Of a stretch of DNA of 6,992 nucleotides, positions 1 through 5,630 are shown in pieces. A program made the translations under genes and the position numbers. Under the pieces are notes generated by a model. It made no database searches, was not told the DNA's origin, and saw nothing but the letters and a program-made list of their open reading frames with translations. Source of the DNA: Nostoc sp. CHAB 5715 (GTDB lineage: Bacteria > Cyanobacteriota > Cyanobacteriia > Cyanobacteriales > Nostocaceae); assembly GCF_020829685.1 (NCBI RefSeq), contig NZ_JAIVFR010000334.1, forward strand, positions 1 through 6,992. The letters run 5' to 3'. Every line of letters begins with the position of its first letter. Position 1 is the stretch's first letter.

Positions 1-107
1 GCCATATCAATCCCCTCGGTTATAAGGTTGATTCGGAGATATTCGCTGGCAGAGGTGTCATCTATGAGAAGCCCTGCCAGCGGGGAGAAACCCTAGATAG
101 GTAGTTC
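1..107 (+). mobile_element. possible right end of an IS200/IS605-type (TnpB) element, remnant
   Basis: This is a short stretch at the window edge with strong secondary structure. Positions 44-52 and 74-82 form a perfect 9-bp stem (CGCTGGCAG / CTGCCAGCG). The pattern GAAGCCC ... GGGG ... GGTAGTTCAA runs from about 68 to 109. From memory, the 3' ends of cyanobacterial TnpB genes, where the guide RNA scaffold overlaps the coding end, often carry a structured GAAGCCC...GGG block ending in GGTAGTTCA. Frame 1 stays open from the edge to a TAG at 94-96 and could be the last residues of such a protein, but the stretch is too short to recognise. No tyrosine transposase or TnpB core is visible here. 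It could equally be an unrelated structured repeat. Confidence 0.3.
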
Positions 108-122
108 AAATAAATGCAGCAT

Positions 123-253
123 CTACTTAGACTGGTTTCGTAACCGCTCAATAATCCGGGGTAAATCGCTCAGTGACAAGGCTCAAATGGCGTAAACTCG
201 TTCCTGAACTGGTAGTTCGCCCCGATTTATTGAGCGGATACCTGGTTTCTTGG
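123..253 (-). pseudogene. possible decayed reading frame, unrecognised
   Basis: On the minus strand one frame reads through this stretch with a single internal TGA (183-185) and ends at TAG (123-125). The translation looks protein-like: GELPVQERVYAI, stop, ALSLSDLPRIIERLRNQSK. I do not recognise the family with confidence. The segment overlaps the inverted repeat at 144-237, which argues that the open frame may be chance. It is listed because the residue composition (amphipathic, charged C-terminus) looks coding and because the surrounding DNA is clearly made of gene debris. Confidence 0.2.
144..237. repeat. imperfect long inverted repeat, 18-bp arms
   Basis: The arm at 144-161 (CCGCTCAATAATCCGGGG) matches the reverse complement of 220-237 (CCGCTCAATAAATCGGGG) at nearly every position. 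A 58-nt spacer separates them. The spacer itself contains a small hairpin, GAACTggtAGTTC. The structure lies between the possible TnpB end and the IS4 transposase remnant, so it could be a terminal structure of one of them or a small non-autonomous element. Its function is unknown. Confidence 0.5.
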
Positions 254-360
254 TCTAGACACTGCCTAAATAGCTATCACTAGCATAGGGCAAACGCATC
301 TTATTTGCTACTAAAAACTAAGAGAGGAATGGCACTAAGAAAAGCTGAAACACTTGCGGT

Positions 361-595
361 TTAAGCAGTTTGCAATTGGTTGCGTAATTCATGCCGTGGT
401 TTGGTCATTAAGGGGTAGGCTTTCGGACGACGTTTACGAACTCATGGTTCGTTTCTAGCAGGACGGTCAGGAACAGCCTTGTGAGCAATAACTTTGAGTT
501 GCATTGCGATAAATTTTAAGACGTTTTGTTGAAGTTGCAGCTAATAATTCGGGAATAAAGTTATCTAAATGATGGCGAGTACCTTTAGTTTTTCT
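361..595 (-). pseudogene. IS4-type transposase, C-terminal remnant (frameshift and stop)
   Basis: Minus-strand translation gives the C-terminal end of a DDE transposase in broken pieces. The first piece, about 595 down to 506, reads HHLDNFIPELLAATSTKR and then KIYR. A one-base-type frameshift falls at about 499-506. The next piece reads LKVIAHKAVPDRPARNEP and is cut by TGA at 442-444. That stop looks like a single CGA-to-TGA change of the Arg expected in EPRVRKRRP. The frame then continues VRKRRPKAYPLMTKPRHELR and ends at TAA 361-363. The basic RKRRPKxYPLxxKPRH tail is characteristic of IS4-group transposases. The DDE catalytic core and the whole N-terminal part are missing, so this copy is inactive. 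Bases 254-360 downstream probably belong to the same element's non-coding end. I could not define terminal inverted repeats. Confidence 0.75.
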
Positions 596-761
596 ACTTC
601 CAGATGTGTAACTTGTAAACTCACTGCTGCTGGGTTATTTTTTCATGCTTTAGTCTAAACTCCAGTAAAATAAATCTTAATTGAATTATTAGATTTATAA
701 ATCCCGAACTAACTCTAGCTCATATATTTTTCAATATGGTGTAGTGTTTCGCCTAAAATTA
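596..761. other. AT-rich intergenic stretch without a recognisable gene
   Basis: No frame here gives a convincing protein, and no RNA gene or strong hairpin is visible. It lies between the 5'-truncated IS4 transposase remnant and the dispersed repeat. It may be decayed sequence of the same insertion, but nothing in it proves that. Confidence 0.4.
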
Positions 762-834
762 GGAATTACGTAAAGCCTGCGGCATAGCTTTGCTTAGAGC
801 GTAGCGGGGCGTAGCCCATTACGAATTACGAAGA
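762..834. repeat. Nostoc-type small dispersed repeat with GAATTAC heptamers
   Basis: The stretch begins with GAATTAC (763-769). It continues with the GCCTGCGGCATAGC...GCTTAGAGCGTAGC sequence commonly seen dispersed in Nostoc-type genomes. It contains GCGTAGC twice (799-805, 809-815) and ends in an (N)ATTAC-GAATTAC tandem (818-829). The last heptamer supplies the TAA stop codon (826-828) of the minus-strand SMI1/KNR4 gene and its final Ser codon. The repeat therefore overlaps the 3' end of that gene and may act in transcript ending or simply mark an insertion. Confidence 0.65.
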
Positions 835-1497
835 TTGACGTATTTGATCCAAACTTCGGTTGAGCCAGTCTTCATACCAATCATAAAAACTTAAAGGCTG
901 CTCCTCATTGCTATTTGGATAAGAATCATCAGGGTTAATGTCATGGAAAGCATGACAAAAACTCAAACAAGCAGGATATATCCCATTATCATTAGTACGG
1001 TCATCTATCCAGATTTTTCCTGACTGCTCCCCAGTAACGACTAACATCGCATAAATTCCACAACCATAATTTGTAATGGTAAGAGTACCCTGGATAAATT
1101 TATTGTCGAAGTAGTCATCATTGTTGGTAACCAAAGCTGTATTATTCTTGACAATTAAATCCAAATCATTCCATGCTTCTGTTAAAGGAAATGGTTTAGA
1201 GAGAATTTCGTAGTTCTCAGGGTATAGTTTTTCTGGGATGACATCTTCAGATTCAATTGCCGATAGTCCAGATAAGCCGTATCCTGGTCCTGCACCACCA
1301 TTACCAATTTCTAAGAGAAAGTTTCGATATTCACTTGGTAGCGTAATATTATATCTAGATTCAAACACTTGAATATCTTTGTTACTCAAGCAAGGTTTAA
1401 ATTGATATTGGTGTGATTCTGAGCCAAAAACCTCAAATGTAGCGTCTAAAATAGCTAATTGAGTTAACTTTTTCTTTAATTGCAAAACTTTATCCAT
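826..1497 (-). CDS. SMI1/KNR4 (SUKH-1) family protein
   Basis: This 223-residue protein has the hallmarks of the SMI1/KNR4 fold. Residues about 37-66 give LSNKDIQVFESRYNITLPSE followed by a YRNFLLEIGNGG core. Residues about 137-174 give GTLTITNYGCGIYAMLVVTG followed by GKIWIDDRTNDNGIYP. The C-terminal FYDWYEDWL (204-212) is also typical. There is no signal peptide or membrane segment, so it should be cytosolic. Bacterial SUKH proteins are mostly immunity proteins that bind and neutralise toxins of polymorphic or contact-dependent systems, and some have other regulatory roles. No toxin gene is visible beside it, so it looks like an orphan immunity gene or a housekeeping family member. The ATG at 1495-1497 has no clear Shine-Dalgarno sequence upstream. 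The stop codon lies inside a dispersed heptamer repeat. The gene is divergent from selO across about 120 bp. Confidence 0.85.
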   Translation of the reverse strand: MDKVLQLKKKLTQLAILDATFEVFGSESHQYQFKPCLSNKDIQVFESRYNITLPSEYRNFLLEIGNGGAGPGYGLSGLSAIESEDVIPEKLYPENYEILSKPFPLTEAWNDLDLIVKNNTALVTNNDDYFDNKFIQGTLTITNYGCGIYAMLVVTGEQSGKIWIDDRTNDNGIYPACLSFCHAFHDINPDDSYPNSNEEQPLSFYDWYEDWLNRSLDQIRQSS

Positions 1498-1589
1498 TAT
1501 GCGCTCTAAATATTGATGGGGGCGCTGCCATACTTTAGATATGGGTCGCTTTTTGCGTCTATGCTGATGCCAAAGCCAGAGGTAGTATT

Positions 1590-1622
1590 AAGGGAAGAAT
1601 GAATTAAGCTTTGCTCGTAATG
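1590..1622 (+). promoter_or_regulatory. selO translation start region with a two-codon ORF
   Basis: The only good Shine-Dalgarno-like run, AAGGGAAG (1590-1597), sits just before ATG 1599-1601. That ATG is followed at once by AAT and a TAA stop (1605-1607). This Met-Asn-stop mini-ORF is in frame with selO. The next in-frame starts are TTG 1611 and ATG 1620, placed about 16 and 25 nt from the purine run. Either the original start was inactivated by a stop at codon 3 and translation restarts downstream, or the mini-ORF is a minimal upstream ORF that tunes selO expression. Confidence 0.5.
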
Positions 1623-3077
1623 ACTCTGGCTGAAACTCCAAACTACAAAAATTCTAGCAATCCTTTTCTCTCCCTCAACTATGAAAGCGCCTTGGAATCT
1701 CTAGGCGGTGACTACTACGACGAGGTTGCAGCAGAGGAATTTCCTCAACACCTCCTGCGTTGGCGTAACGATGCACTACTACCCCGCTTGGGTTTAGACC
1801 CCCAATTAGTCAAAGACGAAGATTTTATCACAGCTTTTGGCAAATTTCAGGGGCGTAAACCCTTGTTGGCATTACGTTACCACGGCTATCAATTTGGTGA
1901 ATATAACAGACAGTTAGGTGATGGTAGAGGCTTCCTCTACGGGCAAGTACGCGCCACTGATGGCGAATTGTACGATTTTGGCACGAAAGGTTCTGGAAGA
2001 ACGCCTTACTCCCGTGGTGGCGATGGTATGCTAACGCTCAAAGGTGGGGTGCGGGAAGTTCTGGCTGCGGAAGCACTACATAACTTAGGTGTACGTACCT
2101 CGCGCTGTCTGAGCATGATTGAAACAGGTTTACCGCTCTGGCGGGGCGATGAACCTTCGCCTACCCGCTCATGTGTGATGATTAGAATGAGCAGTTCTCA
2201 TATTAGGTTTGGCACTTTTGAGCGACTGCATTATTTCCAGCGTCCAGATTTAACTAAGAAGTTATTAGACCACGTAATTGAGCAGTATTATCGACACTTA
2301 AATGCTGAACAAAATAAATATGTCTTGTTTTACGCCGAATTAGTGAAACGAGTTGCAGAACTAGTAGCGCAGTGGATGGCGGCTGGCTTTTGTCATGCAG
2401 TCCTAAATACTGACAATATGTCGATTACGGGAGAGAGTTTTGACTATGGGCCTTACGCGTTTATCCCGACTTATAACCCATCCTTTATAGCTGCATATTT
2501 TGACTATTATGGACGCTATTGTTACGGTAATCAACCAAGTATTTGTCAGTTGAATTTACAAATGCTTCAGGAACCTTTAAAGGCGATTATCGATAAAGAC
2601 GAAATGGAAGCTGGATTAGCAATGTTTGATGAATATTATCAAGCTGAATACAGTTCTTTGATGTTGAAAAAGTTAGGTTTTGAGGATTTATTACATCCAG
2701 AAGCTGGGGAACTGTTGAATCTAACGATTGAATTTTTGAAAGAGAGCCAAGTTGGTTATCACCAATTCTTTTATGAGATGGCTCGGACTTTTTCATCGAA
2801 ATGGCGAGATGATCCAGGTTTTGTGATGAATAGTTCAGATATTGTGCCAGTACCGGGTGCGTCTGGAGTTTTTGATGATTGGTGCATACTGTACCATAAA
2901 ATTTTGAATGATTTGGAGAGCAATTGCATCGATGTAATTGCTCAAACTCTAGCTGTTCATAATCCTAAAACGGCATTATTAAGACCTGTGATTGAATCTA
3001 TTTGGGAACCAATTGCTCAGGAAGATAATTGGCAACCTTTTTATAAATTAATTAATGCAATTCAATCTAGGGGATAG
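1620..3077 (+). CDS. selO: protein adenylyltransferase SelO (YdiU/UPF0061 family)
   Basis: SelO is a pseudokinase-fold enzyme that transfers AMP from ATP to Ser, Thr or Tyr of target proteins; in bacteria it is tied to oxidative stress. The product from ATG 1620 is 485 residues, close to the E. coli protein. Family motifs are intact: LGDGRG (100-105), [16 protein letters not shown] (121-136) and [20 protein letters not shown] (259-278). By spacing, K123 and E146 correspond to the ion pair, D265 to the catalytic base, and N266 and D275 to the metal ligands of characterised Sel[14 protein letters not shown] follows, as is usual. There is no selenocysteine context and no Cys near the C-terminus, so the redox CxxU motif of eukaryotic SelO is absent. 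I chose ATG 1620 because MTLAETPN looks like the natural family start. TTG 1611 would add three residues. The gene appears to be a single unit ending at a hairpin repeat. Confidence 0.93.
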   Translation: MTLAETPNYKNSSNPFLSLNYESALESLGGDYYDEVAAEEFPQHLLRWRNDALLPRLGLDPQLVKDEDFITAFGKFQGRKPLLALRYHGYQFGEYNRQLGDGRGFLYGQVRATDGELYDFGTKGSGRTPYSRGGDGMLTLKGGVREVLAAEALHNLGVRTSRCLSMIETGLPLWRGDEPSPTRSCVMIRMSSSHIRFGTFERLHYFQRPDLTKKLLDHVIEQYYRHLNAEQNKYVLFYAELVKRVAELVAQWMAAGFCHAVLNTDNMSITGESFDYGPYAFIPTYNPSFIAAYFDYYGRYCYGNQPSICQLNLQMLQEPLKAIIDKDEMEAGLAMFDEYYQAEYSSLMLKKLGFEDLLHPEAGELLNLTIEFLKESQVGYHQFFYEMARTFSSKWRDDPGFVMNSSDIVPVPGASGVFDDWCILYHKILNDLESNCIDVIAQTLAVHNPKTALLRPVIESIWEPIAQEDNWQPFYKLINAIQSRG

Positions 3078-3106
3078 TCAAAGTTAAATAGTCGTGTTTA
3101 CAGACA

Positions 3107-3229
3107 TCCCGCCCGGAACTGAAGTTCCAGGCTGATAGCTTAAGTCCACTCAAGTGGACTAAAATCATCTATTCAGTCCGCTTTAGAGGACTTTAGCTAT
3201 TAGCCTTGGAATTCTATTCCGAGGTGGGA
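3107..3229. repeat. double-hairpin inverted repeat, likely bidirectional terminator
   Basis: The left arm (3107-3164) is an imperfect inverted copy of the right arm (3172-3229), about 58 bp each with a 7-nt centre. Each arm contains two smaller hairpins. In the left arm these are GGAACTgaAGTTCC (3114-3127) and AGTCCACTcaAGTGGACT (3143-3160). In the right arm they are GTCC...GGAC around 3176-3191 and a CCTTGGAA...TTCCGAGG stem at 3203-3222. Similar sequences are abundant in Nostoc-type genomes. It lies between the convergent selO and ABC exporter genes, so the hairpins could end transcription from both sides. It could also be a non-autonomous mobile repeat that landed in a tolerated site. Confidence 0.75.
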
Positions 3230-3288
3230 TAGCAACGAAGCGAGGATTGTTTAGATGTGGGTAATAAGCTAATGAGTATTTAATCTGG

Positions 3289-5013
3289 CTAACTAAACTG
3301 CTGGGCATAAAACCGCGCATAGCGACGCTCTAGGGCTAATAATTCTTCATGGGTTCCCGATTCGACAATTTGTCCCTGTTCGAGAATTAAAATACGATCG
3401 CACCTCCTAACTGTTGATAAACGGTGGGCAATAATAAACACTGTGCGTTTTTCCATCAATCTTTCTAGCGCTTCCTGTACCAACGCTTCTGATTCAGAAT
3501 CTAAGGCTGATGTCGCTTCATCGAGAATCAAGATTTGGGGATTGAGCAGAACAGCACGAGCGATCGCAATTCTTTGTCTTTGTCCACCAGATAAGTTTAC
3601 CCCACGTTCACCCACCCAAGTCTGATAACCTTCTGGCAATTGGCTAATAAACTGATGGGCATTAGCAATTTTAGCTGCCTCTTTAACTGCTTTTATGTCA
3701 AAAACATCTTGTCCAAAGGCGATATTTTGGGCAATTGTCCCGGAAAACATGATGGTTTCTTGAGGAACAATCCCAATTTGTCGCCGCAAACTATGCAGCT
3801 TGACATCTCGAATATCAGCACCGTCAATTAATATTTGACCAACTTCTGGGTCGTAAAAACGGGGGAGAAGATTGACAAATGTGGTTTTACCAGCACCAGA
3901 AGCACCCACAAGAGCGATCGCTTCACCTGGCGATACCAATAAATTGATATCTTTTAATACAGGTTCACCTGGTTTATAGGCGAAGGAAATATAACGATAT
4001 TCTACTTTGCCCTTGACTGGGGGTAGAGCGATCGCATTTGCTTTTTCGATCACCGTCGGCTGAATTGCCATCAATTCAAAAACGCGGTCAACAGATGCTT
4101 CACCCTGCTTAAATTCGTTGTAGTTGTTAGTAGTATGACCAATGGGATCAATTAACAGCGCCGCCGCCGCCAGATAACTGAAAAAACTGGCCACTGTTAA
4201 GTTACCTTGGGAAATTTGCCACGCTCCCACAATCAGTAACAATAACGCACTTAAGGCTTCCAGAAATCCGACGATGGGAATCTGAATTGCTTTGAGGCGT
4301 TCGGCTGAGTATTTGGCTTTGAGACTGCGTTCTGCTTCATGGCCAAAGCGGGCAATTTCGTAATTTTCGGCAGCAAAAGCCTGTACCAAACGAATACCGT
4401 TGAAAACTTCCGCGAGGATGGCTGATAAACCCGACACGCGATTTTGACTTTTTAAGGAATATTTGCCCAAGCGTTCACCAAACCAGCCAACTAAAATACC
4501 CATTAGCGGTGCAACTATGACTGTTGCGAGTGTCAGTTGCCAATTCAGGTAAATCATGTAAATCGGAATTGCTAGCAACTGCAAAATGCAGGGGATAAAG
4601 TCGTGAAATACTTTATTTACCACTTCGCCAACCCGGTCAACATCTTCGGTGAGGCGGTAAGATAAATCACCTGCTTTTGCCGTTTCAAAATAGCTGAGAT
4701 TTAGCTTTTGGAGATGTACGTAGACTTGCTGGCGGAGATGAAAAGCAACTCTTAAAGCAGCTTTAGCCATGTACATATCTTGTATAGACTGAAACAATCC
4801 TCGGACAAGAAAGACTAAGGCACAGCTACCAGTTATTTGAGCGATCGCTACTACATTACCTTGGGCAAAGGGAATTGCCAATTTCCCGGCAAGATTGATT
4901 AAAACTAATGTTGCCAGCACGTATCCCAATATACCAATAAATCCCTTGGTGAGGGTTTGCCACTGGAGTCGGATATAAGGCAGCAGTTGCCAGTAATTAG
5001 AACGGGTTTTCAA
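3289..5013 (-). CDS. MsbA-type ABC exporter, fused permease and ATPase
   Basis: This 574-residue half-transporter has the membrane domain first and the ATPase second, and would work as a homodimer in the inner membrane. Six hydrophobic segments fall at about 24-46, 56-73, 138-156, 160-178, 245-268 and 274-290. The nucleotide-binding domain is complete: Walker A GASGAGKT (370-377), Q-loop Q418, signature LSGGQ (474-478), Walker B ILILDE (494-499), D-loop SALD (502-505) and switch H530. The family exports lipids, glycolipids, peptides or drugs. The substrate cannot be read from sequence, and heterocyst-forming cyanobacteria carry many paralogues, including HepA for envelope polysaccharide. The start is TTG 5011-5013. 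The frame upstream is open to a TAA but contains no ATG or GTG, so TTG is the best choice. A GGA-containing purine run lies about 25 nt upstream, too far for a classic ribosome site. Four HIP1 octamers lie inside the gene. Confidence 0.93.
   Translation of the reverse strand: MKTRSNYWQLLPYIRLQWQTLTKGFIGILGYVLATLVLINLAGKLAIPFAQGNVVAIAQITGSCALVFLVRGLFQSIQDMYMAKAALRVAFHLRQQVYVHLQKLNLSYFETAKAGDLSYRLTEDVDRVGEVVNKVFHDFIPCILQLLAIPIYMIYLNWQLTLATVIVAPLMGILVGWFGERLGKYSLKSQNRVSGLSAILAEVFNGIRLVQAFAAENYEIARFGHEAERSLKAKYSAERLKAIQIPIVGFLEALSALLLLIVGAWQISQGNLTVASFFSYLAAAALLIDPIGHTTNNYNEFKQGEASVDRVFELMAIQPTVIEKANAIALPPVKGKVEYRYISFAYKPGEPVLKDINLLVSPGEAIALVGASGAGKTTFVNLLPRFYDPEVGQILIDGADIRDVKLHSLRRQIGIVPQETIMFSGTIAQNIAFGQDVFDIKAVKEAAKIANAHQFISQLPEGYQTWVGERGVNLSGGQRQRIAIARAVLLNPQILILDEATSALDSESEALVQEALERLMEKRTVFIIAHRLSTVRRCDRILILEQGQIVESGTHEELLALERRYARFYAQQFS
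3560..4848. repeat. four HIP1 octamers (GCGATCGC)
   Basis: The cyanobacterial highly iterated palindrome GCGATCGC occurs at 3560-3567, 3914-3921, 4028-4035 and 4841-4848, all inside the ABC exporter coding region. I saw none elsewhere in the window. HIP1 is very frequent in most cyanobacterial genomes and supports the taxonomic call. Its absence from the flanking debris and from vapBC fits foreign or decayed DNA there. Its absence from selO is less easily explained and may be chance. Confidence 0.9.
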
Positions 5014-5081
5014 GCTGTAACGTCCACAACGATATTTTCCTTTGTTTGACGCTAGCAGTTTTTGGTGAGTTTCTGAACACT

Positions 5082-5095
5082 TAACTAATTAGTTA
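5082..5095. promoter_or_regulatory. 14-bp perfect palindrome upstream of the ABC exporter
   Basis: TAACTAATTAGTTA is a perfect palindrome about 70 bp upstream of the exporter TTG start. Its size and AT-rich symmetric form resemble operators bound by dimeric repressors of the TetR or MarR type, which often control exporters. No regulator gene is adjacent, and I could not assign -35/-10 boxes with confidence. It also supplies the in-frame TAA that bounds the exporter reading frame upstream. An operator role is an inference. Confidence 0.35.
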
Positions 5096-5145
5096 CAAAC
5101 TGTTTTAGCGTTTATCGTAGAGTTGATTAGTTTATAAGTACTAGA

Positions 5146-5247
5146 TATAGCAATCCTAAATCATTCGTGAAAAAAATCTGTTGCCTATTGCCTATTCCCT
5201 ATTGCCTACCTCCAGACTAATTTCACAACTCAAATAGGATTGCTATA
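5146..5247. mobile_element. 102-bp MITE-like element with 35-bp inverted ends
   Basis: The outer 13 bp are perfect inverted repeats: TATAGCAATCCTA at 5146-5158 and TAGGATTGCTATA at 5235-5247. The similarity continues inward in patches (GTGA..., TCTG) so that arms 5146-5180 and 5213-5247 match imperfectly over 35 bp. The 32-bp centre (5181-5212) consists mainly of a heptamer tandem, about four copies of (G/C)CCTATT. The TA at each outer end fits a TA target duplication, as used by IS630/Tc1-mariner transposases. There is no coding capacity, so it would depend on a transposase elsewhere. It lies in the intergenic space upstream of the exporter and next to the hsdS scar. Confidence 0.7.
5181..5208. 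repeat. heptanucleotide tandem repeat (STRR type)
   Basis: TTGCCTA, TTGCCTA, TTCCCTA and TTGCCTA follow one another without gaps, giving four 7-bp units with one variant base. Short tandemly repeated heptamers of this kind are typical of heterocystous cyanobacteria. Here the array forms the loop of the MITE-like element. Confidence 0.75.
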
Positions 5248-5307
5248 GATCCATTTAATTGCGGTGTGATAGTTATGGGTGTGGAATCCCGGATTTAATC
5301 TTGTTTT

Positions 5308-5379
5308 GAATATCGCACCGCCCTCATCACCAACGCCGTCACAGGTAAAATAGATGTGCGCCAAGTCCCCATCCGCTAA
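5308..5379 (+). pseudogene. hsdS: C-terminal stub of a type I restriction specificity subunit (HsdS)
   Basis: The frame upstream of the antitoxin gene reads E followed by YRTALITNAVTGKIDVR and then QVPIR, ending at TAA 5377-5379. The sequence (E)YRTALIxxAVTGKIDVR is the characteristic C-terminal end of HsdS, the DNA-recognition subunit of type I restriction-modification enzymes, where it closes the second coiled-coil spacer. Upstream the same frame is stopped by TAA at 5296-5298, and nothing else of HsdS, HsdM or HsdR is visible. Only about 24 residues of a protein of roughly 400 remain, so it is non-functional. The stub ends 14 nt before vapB and shares its C-rich composition, suggesting both came from one locus. 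Confidence 0.75.
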
Positions 5380-5393
5380 CCCCAGAACCCACC

Positions 5394-5630
5394 ATGACAC
5401 AAATCACCCTTTCCGATCTCCCCGAAACCATCCAAACCCTACTCAACCAAGCCCAAAAAACAGGCGAACCCCTCACTATTACCCAAAACGGTATTCCCTT
5501 CGCCATCATTTCCCCCATCAAGAAAAAATCCCTCCTGGAAACCCTTTCCACCCTTGAACCACTGGACGAAGACTTTGCCGACGTGGACGAAGGATTATTA
5601 CCCTTAGATGATATTGAGTTTTCAAAATGA
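5394..5630 (+). CDS. vapB: Phd/YefM-type antitoxin of a VapBC pair
   Basis: This 78-residue protein has the usual small-antitoxin layout. An N-terminal DNA-binding and dimerisation half begins MTQITLSDLPETIQTLLNQA and includes GEPLTITQNGIPFAIISP (24-41), the typical Phd/YefM pattern of a basal beta strand and 'G.P.A.I.P'. The acidic C-terminal half (LEPLDEDFADVDEGLLPLDD, from residue 54) should wrap around and block the toxin. Antitoxins of this type usually repress their own operon together with the toxin. The stop codon overlaps the toxin start in ATGA (5627-5630), a sign of translational coupling. There is no Shine-Dalgarno sequence before ATG 5394. Codons are strongly C-ending (CCC, ACC, CTC), unlike the AT-rich toxin gene that follows. 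Confidence 0.85.
   Translation: MTQITLSDLPETIQTLLNQAQKTGEPLTITQNGIPFAIISPIKKKSLLETLSTLEPLDEDFADVDEGLLPLDDIEFSK

Noticed and set aside
1611..1619. TTG 1611 as the selO start
   Set aside because: It is possible but adds only Met-Leu-Val, has no better ribosome site, and ATG 1620 gives the natural MTLAET start. It is kept as an alternative only.
2587..2796. Minus-strand frame of 69 codons inside selO
   Set aside because: It is fully contained in a well-supported gene, has no recognisable domain, and looks like an antisense shadow.
1620..3077. Selenoprotein form of SelO
   Set aside because: There is no in-frame TGA near the C-terminus, no Cys-x-x-Sec motif and no Cys in the last ~40 residues. 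The gene ends in TAG.
3443..3831. Two plus-strand frames of about 60 codons inside the ABC exporter
   Set aside because: They are antisense to conserved ATPase motifs (Walker B, signature and Q-loop region), with no protein-like features of their own.
5014..5145. NtcA site (GTA-N8-TAC) or clear -35/-10 promoter for the exporter
   Set aside because: No properly spaced GTA/TAC pair was found, and the AT-rich hexamers present do not give a convincing 16-18 bp spacing.
5181..5208. CRISPR-like repeats
   Set aside because: The units are 7 bp with no spacers. This is a tandem heptamer array, not a CRISPR.
5339..5557. Overlapping frames on both strands across the hsdS stub and vapB
   Set aside because: The plus-strand alternative is a Pro/His-rich out-of-frame reading of the C-rich vapB region, and the minus-strand one is its antisense. 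VapB explains the locus with the ATGA overlap to vapC.
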